In this document: piece by piece, positions 17,101 through 28,136 of the stretch
Position numbering within the stretch: the first letter of the stretch is position 1
Layout: each line of letters begins with the position of its first letter
Assembly (NCBI GenBank): GCA_947311095.1
Contig: CAMZKF010000178.1
Coordinates: forward strand, 1 to 36,028
Reading direction: 5' to 3'
DNA from: an uncultured Flavobacteriales bacterium
Lineage (GTDB): Bacteria > Bacteroidota > Bacteroidia > Flavobacteriales_D > Parvicellaceae
Length of the DNA stretch: 36,028 nucleotides
Position numbers and translations under genes: made by a program
The notes under the pieces: model-generated
Databases searched by the model: none
Told to the model about the DNA's origin: nothing
Seen by the model: only the letters and a program-made list of their open reading frames with translations

Positions 17101-17793
17101 ATGTTTAAAATTATTTCAATTGAAGACTCTATTTTAAATCCAACCTTATGGATTGGTAATTTTGAATGGCGAGAACCAATTACAACCCTTACTGATTTAT
17201 TGACTTCAGTGGTTTGCTTGTTTCTTTATTTTCAATTAAAAAACTATAAAGGAAGAAAAGCAGAAAGTTTTAATCATTATAAAAATTATTATTTATTCTT
17301 TGCTTTTTCCATGTTTAGTGCTGCGTGGTTTGGGCATGGACTTCAAGCTTATGTTAGCTTCGATTGGAAAAAAATAGGGTGGGTTTTGAGTTCATTAGGA
17401 TTTCTTCAAATAGAATTAGGAACATTGAAAGATGCTCAAAATTTAATTTCAAAAAAATTATATTCTATTTTAAAAAATGGAGTTTACTTGCAATTTATTA
17501 TATTAGTTTCTTTAATGGTTTATTATCAGAATTTTAAAATACCTCAAATAAACAGCACTTTAACTTTTGTTTTATTTGTGTTGCCATTGCAAATCTATTT
17601 ATACCTTAAAACCAAAAACAAAGGACACTTAATTGTCATAAGTGCTATTGTTTACGCTGCCCTACCAGGCGTTATTTACAACAATCAAGTTAGCGTTAGT
17701 AAATGGCTAAATTATCACGACATTAGTCACCTTTTGATGGCTAGTTTTATGCTTATATTGTATCAAGGTGTTGTAAAAATTATTAAAACCTAA
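17101..17793 (+). CDS. Integral membrane protein, function unknown (about 7 TM)
   Basis: 230 aa with several hydrophobic helices; candidate -7 TAACTTTG at 17089-17096 just before the ATG. Confidence 0.75.
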   Translation: MFKIISIEDSILNPTLWIGNFEWREPITTLTDLLTSVVCLFLYFQLKNYKGRKAESFNHYKNYYLFFAFSMFSAAWFGHGLQAYVSFDWKKIGWVLSSLGFLQIELGTLKDAQNLISKKLYSILKNGVYLQFIILVSLMVYYQNFKIPQINSTLTFVLFVLPLQIYLYLKTKNKGHLIVISAIVYAALPGVIYNNQVSVSKWLNYHDISHLLMASFMLILYQGVVKIIKT

Positions 17794-17830
17794 AGCTTCA
17801 CTCAAAAAAAGTGATTAGCATCAGCTTTAG
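17790..17830 (+). other. Nested hairpin spanning the stop codon of 17101..17793
   Basis: Outer arms CTAAAGCT/AGCTTTAG (8 bp), inner TCACT/AGTGA around an A-rich loop; no clear following U-tract. Confidence 0.4.
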
Positions 17831-17888
17831 TTATTGCAGAATGATTAATTTTGTAAATTATTAATTCATAATTTATACAAAAAAAGTC

Positions 17889-19205
17889 ATGCTTTCTACC
17901 ATAAAATTAATCTTCACCGTTGGAATAGTAATCGCTCTTATAATGATTACTTTAGAATTGTTTTTATCCAAAGTAAAGAAAAAACGAGTTTATACACTAG
18001 CAGACACGCTTACCAATTTATCTAGTGGAATGATAGAACGTTCTTTTGATATTTTTATCGCTATTGGATTTTTCTTTATTGTCAATTATATTTATCAATA
18101 TTTAGCTCCTTGGAAAATACCTTCAAATCCATTTACTTGGTTTTTAGCACTTCTGACTACCGATTTTTTAGCTTATTGGCACCATAGACTAAGCCACGAA
18201 ATAAATTTTTTATGGGCAGCTCACGTTACTCACCATTCAAGTGAAGAGTTGAATGTAACGACTGTTTTTAGAGTTTCTTTTGTAGCGGTACTAAACCGAG
18301 CAGCATTTTTTATTTGGATGCCATTTATGGGATTCGATCCTCTTACAATCGTTACAACAGGAATGTTTTTAGGGATTTATCAATTTTTTACTCATTTTAG
18401 ATTCATCAATAAAGTTGGTATATTTGAAATATTTATGTCCACCCCTTCTCATCACAGAGTGCATCATTCTAGAAATGAAAAATATTTGGATAAAAATTAT
18501 GCTCATATCTTTATATTTTGGGATAAATTATTCGGAACATTTATGCCCGAAGAAGAAGAACCTGACTTTGGTATCACCAGTGGATTTGAAAGTTCTAATG
18601 CTTTTAATGCGACATTTGATTATTGGAAAAACATGTTTATTAGAGCTTCCAGAACCAAGGGATTAAAAAACAAAATCCATGTATTTGTAAAAGGACCTGA
18701 ATATACACCAGACGACACACCTCATCTACCCCCTGTTTATAAAGTAGATAAAGAAGGAAAAAGAATTCAATACAGAAATTTATTCAACATAGAAAAAAGT
18801 ATTTACATCCTCATAAATGTACTTACTTCTTTTGGTCTTTTCTTTTGGTTAACTCGAATAATAGTAAAAAAACCAGGAGGAGGCGGAGCTGTTTCAATAG
18901 AAGAAGCTCGATTATTTTTAGAAAATGCTTACGATTTTATTTTTCAACCTCATATACTTATGTTAGTTGGATTAATTTTGTTTTCTATACTAGCCCAAGG
19001 TTTATTTATGGACGGTGAAAAAGGGTCTGGAATTATAGAAGCAATACATTTAATCGCAATGGCAACTATTTTACCTTTTATATTTTCTCAAATTGGATAT
19101 CCAGCTTACTTAACTAAAATAGTAATTGCAGGTTCTGCTATAATGCTAGCTTGGATGTTAAAAATAAAGTACGACGAAAAAAAATTAGTCACCCAAAATA
19201 GCTAA
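17889..19205 (+). CDS. Sterol desaturase/fatty acid hydroxylase family protein (alkylglycerol monooxygenase-like)
   Basis: Histidine boxes WHHRLSHE, HVTHHSSEE, HHRVHHSRN and multiple TM helices. Confidence 0.9.
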   Translation: MLSTIKLIFTVGIVIALIMITLELFLSKVKKKRVYTLADTLTNLSSGMIERSFDIFIAIGFFFIVNYIYQYLAPWKIPSNPFTWFLALLTTDFLAYWHHRLSHEINFLWAAHVTHHSSEELNVTTVFRVSFVAVLNRAAFFIWMPFMGFDPLTIVTTGMFLGIYQFFTHFRFINKVGIFEIFMSTPSHHRVHHSRNEKYLDKNYAHIFIFWDKLFGTFMPEEEEPDFGITSGFESSNAFNATFDYWKNMFIRASRTKGLKNKIHVFVKGPEYTPDDTPHLPPVYKVDKEGKRIQYRNLFNIEKSIYILINVLTSFGLFFWLTRIIVKKPGGGGAVSIEEARLFLENAYDFIFQPHILMLVGLILFSILAQGLFMDGEKGSGIIEAIHLIAMATILPFIFSQIGYPAYLTKIVIAGSAIMLAWMLKIKYDEKKLVTQNS

Positions 19206-19277
19206 CTTATTGGTGTTTATATATTTTTTAAGCTTATCAATTCGATTCAATTATTCGTTTTATATTGTAAGCTAATT

Positions 19278-19823
19278 ATGAATACACTAGATATAGTAAT
19301 ACTCGTTCCTTTTGTTTGGGCTGCTTACAAGGGGTTTAAAAAAGGATTAATAATAGAAGTCATTAGCCTTATAGCACTAGGTTTAGGAATTTGGGGTGGA
19401 ATAAATTTTTCGGATTATATAGCTGAAATAATAGCAGGTAAAGTAGAAGACAAATACCTTCCTTTAGCTTCATTTACACTTACTTTTATTATTATTGTAG
19501 CTAGTGTTTTTGTTTTTGGAAAAATCTTAGAACAATTTATAAACCTTATTCAACTCAAGTTGGTAAACAAATTGGCTGGAGCTGGATTTGGAGTCTTAAA
19601 ACTAGGTCTAATTATAGGAGTTGTATTTGTAGTTTTAAATTCTTACGAAGAAAAATTAAACTTAATCCCCATAGAAACAAAACAAGAATCGATATTATAT
19701 CAACCGCTGTTAACCTTCTCAAAAACAGTAATTCCTGCATTGAAAGAAAATAAGATGTTCCAAAACATACCGAGTGTAAATATAGATTCGCTTATTATAA
19801 ACAAAGCCATTGAAAGCCAATAA
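19278..19823 (+). CDS. CvpA family membrane protein
   Basis: MNTLDIVILVPFVWAAYKGFKKGLIIEVISLIALGLGIWGG N-terminus typical of CvpA; 4 TM helices. Confidence 0.85.
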   Translation: MNTLDIVILVPFVWAAYKGFKKGLIIEVISLIALGLGIWGGINFSDYIAEIIAGKVEDKYLPLASFTLTFIIIVASVFVFGKILEQFINLIQLKLVNKLAGAGFGVLKLGLIIGVVFVVLNSYEEKLNLIPIETKQESILYQPLLTFSKTVIPALKENKMFQNIPSVNIDSLIINKAIESQ

Positions 19824-19915
19824 AAAGAATCACTAAAAACCACAGCTATTGGAACTACCTTCTTTAGCACAACCTCTATTTTAATTTTAAACCAAATTAT
19901 ATTACTTTAGCAAAA

Positions 19916-20971
19916 GTGTTCACATTCAGAAAAATATTGTTATTCCCTTTTGGTGTTTTATACCTCATAGTAACTACTATACGAAATAAACTATACGATT
20001 ATGATTTGAAAAAATCGACCACCTTTGACTTACCTATAATTTGTATTGGAAATATAGCCGTTGGAGGGACAGGCAAAACACCACACACTGAATATCTCGT
20101 TCGCTTGTTGGAAAAACAAAATAAATTAGCAATTCTTAGTCGAGGTTATGGAAGGAAAACAAAAAATTATATTGAAGCTACATTAAAAAGCACTTCTGAA
20201 GAAATAGGAGATGAACCAGCTCAATACAAACGCAAATTTCCAAACACCACAGTAGTAGTTGAAAACAAAAGGGTTTTAGGAGTTAAAACAATATTAAAAA
20301 AGCATTCAAACACAACGGTTATTTTATTAGATGATGCTTTTCAACACCGAGCAATTAAAGCAGGATTTAATATAGTTATTGTGGATTACAACTACCCATT
20401 GTACAACGATTTTTTAATGCCTTCAGGAAATCTTAGAGAGTCGAAAAAAGGAATAAAAAGAGCTGACGCAATAATTGTTTCAAAATGTCCCAAAAACTTA
20501 TCCGAAATTGAGCAAAAAAACATCAAATCAAAGTTAAATTATCATACACCTCAACACATTTATTTTACAACAATAAAATATGGACGTATTTACAATATAT
20601 TTGACTCTAAAAATACAATCGACAACTTATCTAACTACGCTGTATTGTTAATTACAGGAATAGGAAAACCAAAACTTTTGCAAAAACACATTAAATCTCA
20701 AACTAAAAAAGTATCTTTATTGTCTTATCCAGACCATCATACTTTTTTAGAAAAAGACATTCTAAAAATAAAAACAGAATTTAATAAAATAAAAAGTAAA
20801 AATAAGATTATCTTAACAACGGAAAAAGATGCTTCGAGGTTATTAACCATTCCCGAATTAAACAAATTTCCAATTTATTGTATAGAAATAAGAATAGAAT
20901 TTTTAAATAAAAAACACGCATTTAACACTCAAATAGAATTATATGTTAGAAAAAATAAAACAAACCGCTGA
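19916..20971 (+). CDS. lpxK: Tetraacyldisaccharide 4'-kinase
   Basis: P-loop PIICIGNIAVGGTGKTPHTEYLVRLL; SRGYGRK; LLDDAFQHR; DYNYPLYND..MPSGNLRE; TTEKDASRL. GTG start. Confidence 0.95.
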   Translation: MFTFRKILLFPFGVLYLIVTTIRNKLYDYDLKKSTTFDLPIICIGNIAVGGTGKTPHTEYLVRLLEKQNKLAILSRGYGRKTKNYIEATLKSTSEEIGDEPAQYKRKFPNTTVVVENKRVLGVKTILKKHSNTTVILLDDAFQHRAIKAGFNIVIVDYNYPLYNDFLMPSGNLRESKKGIKRADAIIVSKCPKNLSEIEQKNIKSKLNYHTPQHIYFTTIKYGRIYNIFDSKNTIDNLSNYAVLLITGIGKPKLLQKHIKSQTKKVSLLSYPDHHTFLEKDILKIKTEFNKIKSKNKIILTTEKDASRLLTIPELNKFPIYCIEIRIEFLNKKHAFNTQIELYVRKNKTNR

Positions 20972-21755
20972 ATTTCTTAAAGAAACAACAGCTCATCACC
21001 CAACAGTAGGAATAATATTAGGAACAGGACTTGGAGGATTGGTAAACGAAATAGAAGTAGAACATGCTATTGCTTACGAAAACATACCAAATTTTCCTGT
21101 ATCAACAGTTGAAGGACATTCGGGGAAATTAATTTTTGGAACTTTAGGAGGAAAAAATGTTGTAGCGTTACAAGGTCGTTTTCACTTTTACGAAGGATAC
21201 TCAATGGAAGAAGTTGTATTCCCTGTTCGAGTAATGAAATTTTTGGGAATAGAATCTCTTTTTGTTAGCAACGCTTGTGGAGGAGTAAATCCCGATTTTG
21301 AGGTAGGAGAAATAATGATTATTGACGACCATATTAACCTTTTTCCAACCAATCCACTAATAGGAAAAAACTACGACGAACTAGGACCTCGTTTTCCTGA
21401 CATGAGCGAACCTTACGACCATAAGATGATTGCTATGGCTGAAAAGATAGCAAAAGAAAACAACATTAGAATTGCTAAAGGAACTTATGCTGGTCTATCT
21501 GGCCCAACATTGGAAACTCCAGCAGAATACAAATTTGTAAGAGCCATTGGAGCTGATGCCGTTGGTATGAGTACCGTACCAGAAGTAATTGCAGCCAGAC
21601 ACATGGGAATACCTTGTTTTGGATTTTCAATTGTTACAGACTTAGGAGTACCAGGTAAAATAATAGAAATGACTCACGAGATAGTTCAAGGTATAGCAGC
21701 TGAAGCTGAACCAAAAATGACTTTAATTTTGAAAGAAATTTTAACTCAAATATAA
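20943..21755 (+). CDS. Purine nucleoside phosphorylase type I
   Basis: GIILGTGLGGL; GHSGKLIFG; ALQGRFHFYEGY; NACGGVNP; AGLSGPTLETPAE; GADAVGMSTVPEVIAARH. Overlaps lpxK by 29 bp. Confidence 0.96.
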   Translation: MLEKIKQTAEFLKETTAHHPTVGIILGTGLGGLVNEIEVEHAIAYENIPNFPVSTVEGHSGKLIFGTLGGKNVVALQGRFHFYEGYSMEEVVFPVRVMKFLGIESLFVSNACGGVNPDFEVGEIMIIDDHINLFPTNPLIGKNYDELGPRFPDMSEPYDHKMIAMAEKIAKENNIRIAKGTYAGLSGPTLETPAEYKFVRAIGADAVGMSTVPEVIAARHMGIPCFGFSIVTDLGVPGKIIEMTHEIVQGIAAEAEPKMTLILKEILTQI

Positions 21756-21906
21756 TTGAAATAAAGCTAAATATTATACAACATTAGTGCTAACGAACAT
21801 AAATTAATAGAACTGTTAATATCAACGCATTTTAAATTGCATAAATTAGCAGTTTTATTTTTAGCCTTTGTCAATAAAACCTTCATATATTTTATAGGGT
21901 TAGTTC

Positions 21907-21936
21907 TTGCATATATATTCAATCAATGTATCTTTG
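21907..21936 (+). promoter_or_regulatory. Bacteroidota-type promoter for asnS
   Basis: TTG-N19-TATCTTTG (21907-21909 and 21929-21936), an exact fit to TTG-N19-TAnnTTTG, in the intergenic gap before asnS. Confidence 0.7.
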
Positions 21937-21954
21937 TTTTTTTAAAATAAAAAT

Positions 21955-23397
21955 TTGGACGTGGAAAGAATAAAAATAAAATATGCACTAGAACAAGAAG
22001 CAGGTTCTAAAATAAAAGTAAAAGGGTGGGTTAGAGCTTTTAGAAGTAATCGCTTCATCGCTTTAAACGATGGCTCTACTATTAATAACATTCAAATTGT
22101 AATTGATACTAATCAATTAGAAAAAACGATTGTCGATCAAATTTCAATTGGAGCTTCAATTTCAGTAACTGGTGACTTAGTCGAATCTCAAGGAAAAGGA
22201 CAAAAAGTAGAAATAATAGCCCAACAAATTGAAATATTAGGAATAGCCAATCCCGAAGATGTTCAAAAAACAATCCTACAACCCAAAAAACACAGTTTAG
22301 AATTACTACGAGAACAAGCTCATTTACGTTTTAGAACAAACCTGTTTGGAGCAATATTTAGAATAAGACACGCAATGTCTTTTGCTATACACCAATACTT
22401 TAACAACAACGATTTTTTCTATTTACACACACCTATTATCACAGGATCAGATGCCGAAGGAGCAGGGGAAATGTTTAGAGTAACTAATCTTCAATTGGAC
22501 AACCTTCCAAAAACAGAAGAAGGAAATATCGACGTAAGTCAAGATTTTTTTGGAAAAGAAACAAACCTAACCGTATCTGGACAACTAGAAGCAGAATTGG
22601 GAGCGATGGCTCTCGGTCAAGTTTATACTTTTGGACCTACTTTTAGGGCTGAAAATTCAAATACCTCTCGCCACTTAGCAGAATTTTGGATGGTAGAACC
22701 AGAAGTGGCTTTTGCCGACTTAAACGACGACATGAAATTGAGTGAAGATTTCATGAAATATGTTATTCAATATGCTTTGAACAATTGTAAAGATGACTTA
22801 GCATTTTTACAACAAAGAGAAATAAACGAAGACAAGCAAAAACCACAGGCACAGCGAAACGAATTAAACCTCATAGAACGATTAGAATTTGTTGTTTCTA
22901 ATGATTTTGAAAGAATAACTTACACGGAAGCAATTGATATTTTAAAACGTTCAAAACCTTATAAAAAGAAAAAATTCAAATTCCCTGTTGATTGGGGTGT
23001 TGATTTAGCAAGTGAACACGAACGATTTTTGGTAGAAAAACATTTTAAAAAGCCCGTTATTATTTACGATTATCCAAAAGAAATAAAAGCTTTTTATATG
23101 CGTAATAACGACGACAATAAAACCGTTGCTGCTATGGATGTGTTATTCCCTGGTATTGGCGAAATTATTGGAGGTTCTCAACGTGAAGAGCGTTTAGATG
23201 TGCTGAAAGAAAAAATAAAAGATTTTAACATTGAAGAAGAGCATATTTGGTGGTATTTAGATACACGTAAATTTGGGACAGCTCCTCATGCAGGGTTTGG
23301 ATTAGGTTTTGAACGCTTAATTATGTTTGTAACGGGAATGTCTAATATAAAAGATGTGATACCATTTCCAAGAACACCTAAAAATGCAGAATTTTAA
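21955..23397 (+). CDS. asnS: Asparagine--tRNA ligase
   Basis: OB fold [29 protein letters not shown]; class II motifs ([71 protein letters not shown]). Start is TTG or the GTG two codons later. Confidence 0.96.
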   Translation: MDVERIKIKYALEQEAGSKIKVKGWVRAFRSNRFIALNDGSTINNIQIVIDTNQLEKTIVDQISIGASISVTGDLVESQGKGQKVEIIAQQIEILGIANPEDVQKTILQPKKHSLELLREQAHLRFRTNLFGAIFRIRHAMSFAIHQYFNNNDFFYLHTPIITGSDAEGAGEMFRVTNLQLDNLPKTEEGNIDVSQDFFGKETNLTVSGQLEAELGAMALGQVYTFGPTFRAENSNTSRHLAEFWMVEPEVAFADLNDDMKLSEDFMKYVIQYALNNCKDDLAFLQQREINEDKQKPQAQRNELNLIERLEFVVSNDFERITYTEAIDILKRSKPYKKKKFKFPVDWGVDLASEHERFLVEKHFKKPVIIYDYPKEIKAFYMRNNDDNKTVAAMDVLFPGIGEIIGGSQREERLDVLKEKIKDFNIEEEHIWWYLDTRKFGTAPHAGFGLGFERLIMFVTGMSNIKDVIPFPRTPKNAEF

Positions 23398-23448
23398 TGC
23401 ATTTAATTCACTTAAATTGAAAAGCAATAAATAACCTTATACTTCTTA

Positions 23449-23482
23449 TAAAATTACCATAGCTATGACTATGGTAATTTTA
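23449..23482 (+). terminator. Rho-independent terminator after asnS (potentially bidirectional)
   Basis: TAAAATTACCATAG-CTATGA-CTATGGTAATTTTA, a 14-bp perfect stem, followed by TTTTTATTG. Confidence 0.85.
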
Positions 23483-23577
23483 TTTTTATTGTTTAATTGA
23501 GAATAAAGAAACTGTTTATTTTCATCAAATTTTAATTTGATATTATCTCTTACAACAAAGTATTGAAAACTATTTTC

Positions 23578-24615
23578 TTATCGTTTTGGAGCTACTTTAT
23601 ATTCATTAGGAAGTTCACCTGTAAGAGAAGACAAGAAAGCGACAATATTTTCGACCTCTTCGTCTGATAGGTTTTTCCCCAATTGTGTTTTAGCCATAAT
23701 CTGAACAGCATCTTCTAATTTTTCGACACTTCCGTCGTGAAAATAAGGAAAGGTTTTAGCTACATTTCTAAGTGAAGGGACTTTAAATATAAATTTATCT
23801 GTTTCTTTACCTGTATTTTCGAATTTACCAAAGTCTATTTTTTTACTTTTAGTTAAGGGTGCATAATCCTCAAAAATACCAAATTTCATAAGCATATTTC
23901 CACCTATAGCCACCCCTGAATGGCAACTAACACAGCCCACAGTATTAAAAGCTACAAAGCCTTCTTTTTCTTTTTCATTTAACGCATTTTTATTTCCTGC
24001 TAAAAAATCGTCGAATCGAGAAGAGGTTAGTAACTGTCTTTCAAAAGCTCCTATTGCATTTTTTAAATTTTGATACGTAATTGGATTATCGCTATTGGGA
24101 AAAGCTAAAGAAAATTTATCGACATAAAAAGGAATTTTATTTAATCTATCTATTAAGAATTGTTCGCTTGGAATAGCCATTTCAATTGGGTTTAAAATAG
24201 GCATTCCTGCTTGTTCTTCTACATCTTTGGCTCTACCATCCCAAAATTGACTAACGTGTAAACTTGCATTGAGTACCGTAGGAGAATTTCTCCCTCCTTT
24301 TTTTCCTGCGTCCCCTGTAGAAGTTGCTTTATTATCAACTCCATAAGTAGTTAAATTGTGGCAAGAATTACAACTATTATTCCCTGTTAAAGATAATTGA
24401 TTGTCGAAAAATAAATGATGTCCTAATTCTATTTTCTCTTTCGTTTGTTTGTCTTTAATGTTTTCTAAAGCCTTGGGTAGTTGCTCAAAATCACTAATGT
24501 ATTGGCTTGTTTCAATCGAAGGTACTTTTGTGTTTTCTTTAGCTTGATGTTCTTCATCGTTTGAACAAGAACTAAAAATAGCTAAAACACCGATAGTAAA
24601 GTATAAATTTTTCAT
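23578..24615 (-). CDS. Cytochrome-c peroxidase (di-heme, MauG/CCP family), lipoprotein
   Basis: Heme motifs CNSCH and CVSCH; lipobox-like FSSCSN; FWDGRAKDVEEQ and PYFHDGSVEKLEDAVQ typical of CCP. Track starts at TTG 24633; ATG at 24615 (MKNLYFTIG) is favoured because a promoter overlaps 24633. Confidence 0.92.
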   Translation of the reverse strand: MKNLYFTIGVLAIFSSCSNDEEHQAKENTKVPSIETSQYISDFEQLPKALENIKDKQTKEKIELGHHLFFDNQLSLTGNNSCNSCHNLTTYGVDNKATSTGDAGKKGGRNSPTVLNASLHVSQFWDGRAKDVEEQAGMPILNPIEMAIPSEQFLIDRLNKIPFYVDKFSLAFPNSDNPITYQNLKNAIGAFERQLLTSSRFDDFLAGNKNALNEKEKEGFVAFNTVGCVSCHSGVAIGGNMLMKFGIFEDYAPLTKSKKIDFGKFENTGKETDKFIFKVPSLRNVAKTFPYFHDGSVEKLEDAVQIMAKTQLGKNLSDEEVENIVAFLSSLTGELPNEYKVAPKR

Positions 24616-24630
24616 AATTTTAATTTTAAG

Positions 24631-24661
24631 CAAATGTAAAACACATCAACGCATAAATCAA
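24631..24661 (-). promoter_or_regulatory. Bacteroidota-type promoter for the cytochrome c peroxidase
   Basis: Minus strand TTG-N20-TACATTTG (CAA at 24659-24661; CAAATGTA at 24631-24638). Confidence 0.65.
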
Positions 24662-24703
24662 ATCAATAAAATTTATAATAATATAAGTTTTTATTATATT
24701 TAT

Positions 24704-27700
24704 TTAAAATGGATTGTAAATCCACTTGCCTTTCGTTGTAATATAGCCTACTTTTCCTTCTTTTATAACTTGTATAATTGTATTCGACATATAGGATATT
24801 TTTTCAAATTCTACAGGCACAATTAATTTCCCGTTGTAATCGTATATTCCTTTTTTAGGATATTCCTTTACTTGCAAAGTATTTTTTGCAATTGGAATTA
24901 TTTTTTGATAAGAAGCTACACTGAGTAAATTCCCATTTCTATTTATAACCTGCCAACCTCTTCGAGTTTTAACGCTAGCAATTCCTTTTACAAAGGAAAA
25001 ACCATCATGAAATTCGTACCTAAAGACAGGTGACAATGTAGCATCTAAATACTGAACATAGCGATTAAATTTACACAGTAATAACCCTTCAGAAGTGGGT
25101 TCAAAGTCTTTACAGTCTATTGTTTTTATAGTATCTCCTTTTGCTGTAATAAATATAGATTTTCCAAATTTGTTGTAACAGAGGTAAATATTATCAAAGA
25201 CTTTTTCTATTTTTTCAAATTTACAAGGAAAAACTAATCGTCCTTGCTTTGTGATGATACCTTTTCTTCTGTTTATTATTTTTTTATCAACACTTGTTGT
25301 AACCAATAAGTTTTCGTTCAATTCAACATAATTAAAATAGCTAGAATCTTTTATTAATGTATCGCCATTATAATTTATAATTCCTTGTGTATTATTTTTG
25401 AAATAAGTAATTCCAAATTCGTTAAAATCAATAGGAATAAGTTTTTTTATTGTTATGGAAGTTGCATTTTTCTTATCTGTTATTTTTATTTTTTTTCGTT
25501 TTTTGGCAATTAAATAGGCTGCATTTTCGAATAATGGAGTATAGTTAAACAATTTGGTTGTATTTAATTTTTTGTCATTTTTATAATAACTAGCTACTTC
25601 ATGCTCTATTTTAATCACTAAATCTTTTGTTTCAAACACTTCGCCAATAAAAGCAGGAAATAGCTCTCCATATAGATAATGGATATAAGATAGTTTTCCT
25701 TTCATAGCTTTTGAAGCATAAATTTTTGCTCCATTTTTTAACGGTTGAATGTATTTTTTCTTTAAAGTTGGAGCGATTAATTCTTCTCCTTGATTGGTCA
25801 ATAGTCCGTATTTTTTTTCTTTAGCCAATAAATAATTATTTTTAGATGTCAAAATTCTTTTGTAGATAGGCTCTAAAACCCAATTAAAATTATTGTCTAA
25901 TATTCCATATTTGTTATTTTTACTTGCTATAATCACATTGTTATCGACTCTTCTAATGTTATAAATATCCGTTACTTTTTTATTTGGTAATGAATCAATT
26001 AAAAAAGTTTTAACATTATTGGTTGTCACAATATACAAGCTATCGTAACGTCTAGGGTAAAAATAATTGACCGCAGAATAAATCAAAGGTACAATGACAG
26101 AATCTTTTCGGATAATTCCATATTTCTTTTGCCCGTCTATCACATTCCCAACAAAAGCTACTCCATTGTAAAAAGAATAAGCATAATCGAATTTTGCACC
26201 ATAATCCATTGTTCCTGTTTGGGTATTGTAATATCCGTGTTTTATTGGTTTTTCTCTATAAAAAGACCTCGATTTAAGGCTATTATATTCTGTTGCTGTT
26301 TTTTTCTTATAACGGCTATATTTATAGGCTCTCCACACTGCTCTTGTTTGAGTTTTTTTGCCAACAACCCCTTTTATTTTTTTGTTTAAATATTTAGAAA
26401 ATAGAACCATACCGTCTTGAGGAGGGTGTAGGTAGTGAAAATCTTTATCCAAAATAGTATAATTACTATCTATTAGCGTAATTCCTTTTCGAGTCAGACT
26501 TCGAGCAACCTTACTTTGGTTAAAATCCCATGAACTAATCCCATGAAAAGGACTTCGGTTAATCAATTCTCCTGTATTGTGGTTGATTACCCAAAATACC
26601 CCTCCTACGGGAATACCGTTTATTTTTTTGTAATCTTGTTCGTTTTTACCTTTATAAGCGTAAGAAAGACTATCATTTATAATTCGATAGCGCATATATT
26701 TTGGAGCAACAACAATAGAATCTTCTTTGTTTCTGACTCCCCATTTTCCTATTTTAATTTTAGTACAATCTTGTTTGATTATTTCTATAGAATCTAAAAA
26801 CCAACCGTATCTTCCTCTTTGAATATCCAAATTAGACGCACTCCTATCCGTTATAACCATCGAGTTAAATTTAGAATTTAAAGACAATGAATTTCTAAAT
26901 TCTTTTTTAAAAACAAAATTGTTTTCTTTATCAAACAAAACATGAACGACACCTTTTTTGGGTAAGTAACATTTTACGGGAATTGAATTTAAGTTGATGA
27001 ACTTAAAACGACTTTCAGTTATCTTTTTTCCTTTTTTATCAAGCAATCCTTGTAAGCTATCTGTTACATAAATATATCCAAATTTTGTTGGAATTATTTG
27101 GTTATAAATAGGAGGAATCAATAGTTTAAATTTATTAGAATACACCGCAATTTTTCCATCGATAGAAGCAAAGAATTTTGTTCCATTTTTTCTTATGTCG
27201 TCGTATTTATAATCTACTATTTTGTTCTTGTTAACATCTAACACTCCAAACAAATTATTATTGTTTAAGATATAAAACTGACCTTCTTTTCTGATATCAG
27301 TCGTTTTGTTTATAAAGAAATCGTTTAAAGTAAACGAATAGGATATATTTTGTCCTGCTTTATTTTCAAAATTATAAATTTCATTGTCGTTGCTAATGTA
27401 GGTTAAACTGGTATCTATTATTGTTTGGTAATTATTATTAATATATACAAGCCCTTGATTTTGTAACTGTAACAAAACACCATTTTGTTTTAATTCTGTA
27501 AATAAATTAGAATCTGAAAACAAAGGCTTCCCTAAATTAGATGTAAGGTATTGCACCGAATTGTTGTAATGTAAATGAAATTTATTGTTTATTATTTTTA
27601 CAGAATCAACCTTTGAATTGTAGGTTAAACCTTGACTTAAATTACCTACGTCAATAGATTTTAAATTATTCCCAACATAAATAGTATCGTAAAGTGTAAT

Positions 27701-28066
27701 ATTTTCATATTTTAAAGGAACGATTTCGATACCTCCGTCATCTATTATTCCTTGTTTGCGTTTACTTTTTACAAGGTAAAGAAATCGTCCTTTATTTTTT
27801 CGATACAAATCTATTATTTCATCGTAATTAATTTTTGTCAAAACGAAGCCATTTGTGTCAGTCAATCCTAGTATTTTGTTTTTGTCAAATATTGCAACAC
27901 CATTTTTAAAAGGAGCTAAATAATCGTATTTTGATTGAATTAACATTTTTCCTTTCTCATTTATTGCCCCCCACTTACCTCCCTTTACAATTGGTAAATA
28001 GTTTTGTTGTGCCTTTATGTAAAAAGAAAAACATAGGTATATAAATATGGCAATTAGTTTTCTCAA
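24704..28066 (-). CDS. Large WG repeat-containing secreted protein
   Basis: Signal peptide (MRKLIAIFIYLCFSFYIKAQ); repeated WG-like units (GKWGAINEKGKMLIQSKYDYL, KYGLLTNQGEELIAPTL, GKVGYITTKGKWIYNPF). Confidence 0.9.
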   Translation of the reverse strand: MRKLIAIFIYLCFSFYIKAQQNYLPIVKGGKWGAINEKGKMLIQSKYDYLAPFKNGVAIFDKNKILGLTDTNGFVLTKINYDEIIDLYRKNKGRFLYLVKSKRKQGIIDDGGIEIVPLKYENITLYDTIYVGNNLKSIDVGNLSQGLTYNSKVDSVKIINNKFHLHYNNSVQYLTSNLGKPLFSDSNLFTELKQNGVLLQLQNQGLVYINNNYQTIIDTSLTYISNDNEIYNFENKAGQNISYSFTLNDFFINKTTDIRKEGQFYILNNNNLFGVLDVNKNKIVDYKYDDIRKNGTKFFASIDGKIAVYSNKFKLLIPPIYNQIIPTKFGYIYVTDSLQGLLDKKGKKITESRFKFINLNSIPVKCYLPKKGVVHVLFDKENNFVFKKEFRNSLSLNSKFNSMVITDRSASNLDIQRGRYGWFLDSIEIIKQDCTKIKIGKWGVRNKEDSIVVAPKYMRYRIINDSLSYAYKGKNEQDYKKINGIPVGGVFWVINHNTGELINRSPFHGISSWDFNQSKVARSLTRKGITLIDSNYTILDKDFHYLHPPQDGMVLFSKYLNKKIKGVVGKKTQTRAVWRAYKYSRYKKKTATEYNSLKSRSFYREKPIKHGYYNTQTGTMDYGAKFDYAYSFYNGVAFVGNVIDGQKKYGIIRKDSVIVPLIYSAVNYFYPRRYDSLYIVTTNNVKTFLIDSLPNKKVTDIYNIRRVDNNVIIASKNNKYGILDNNFNWVLEPIYKRILTSKNNYLLAKEKKYGLLTNQGEELIAPTLKKKYIQPLKNGAKIYASKAMKGKLSYIHYLYGELFPAFIGEVFETKDLVIKIEHEVASYYKNDKKLNTTKLFNYTPLFENAAYLIAKKRKKIKITDKKNATSITIKKLIPIDFNEFGITYFKNNTQGIINYNGDTLIKDSSYFNYVELNENLLVTTSVDKKIINRRKGIITKQGRLVFPCKFEKIEKVFDNIYLCYNKFGKSIFITAKGDTIKTIDCKDFEPTSEGLLLCKFNRYVQYLDATLSPVFRYEFHDGFSFVKGIASVKTRRGWQVINRNGNLLSVASYQKIIPIAKNTLQVKEYPKKGIYDYNGKLIVPVEFEKISYMSNTIIQVIKEGKVGYITTKGKWIYNPF

Positions 28067-28136
28067 ATTTTAAAATAAAGTTTTATAATTATGATACTCA
28101 AATTATATTTTAATGTTGATTTTACGTGAGATACTT

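Noticed and set aside
20943-20971. 29-bp overlap of lpxK and purine nucleoside phosphorylase as an unusual fusion
   Set aside because: Ordinary tight operon overlap in different frames; both genes look intact.
26129-26797. Plus-strand ORFs inside the 1120-aa WG gene
   Set aside because: Antisense, no recognisable domain, overlapped by a strong CDS.
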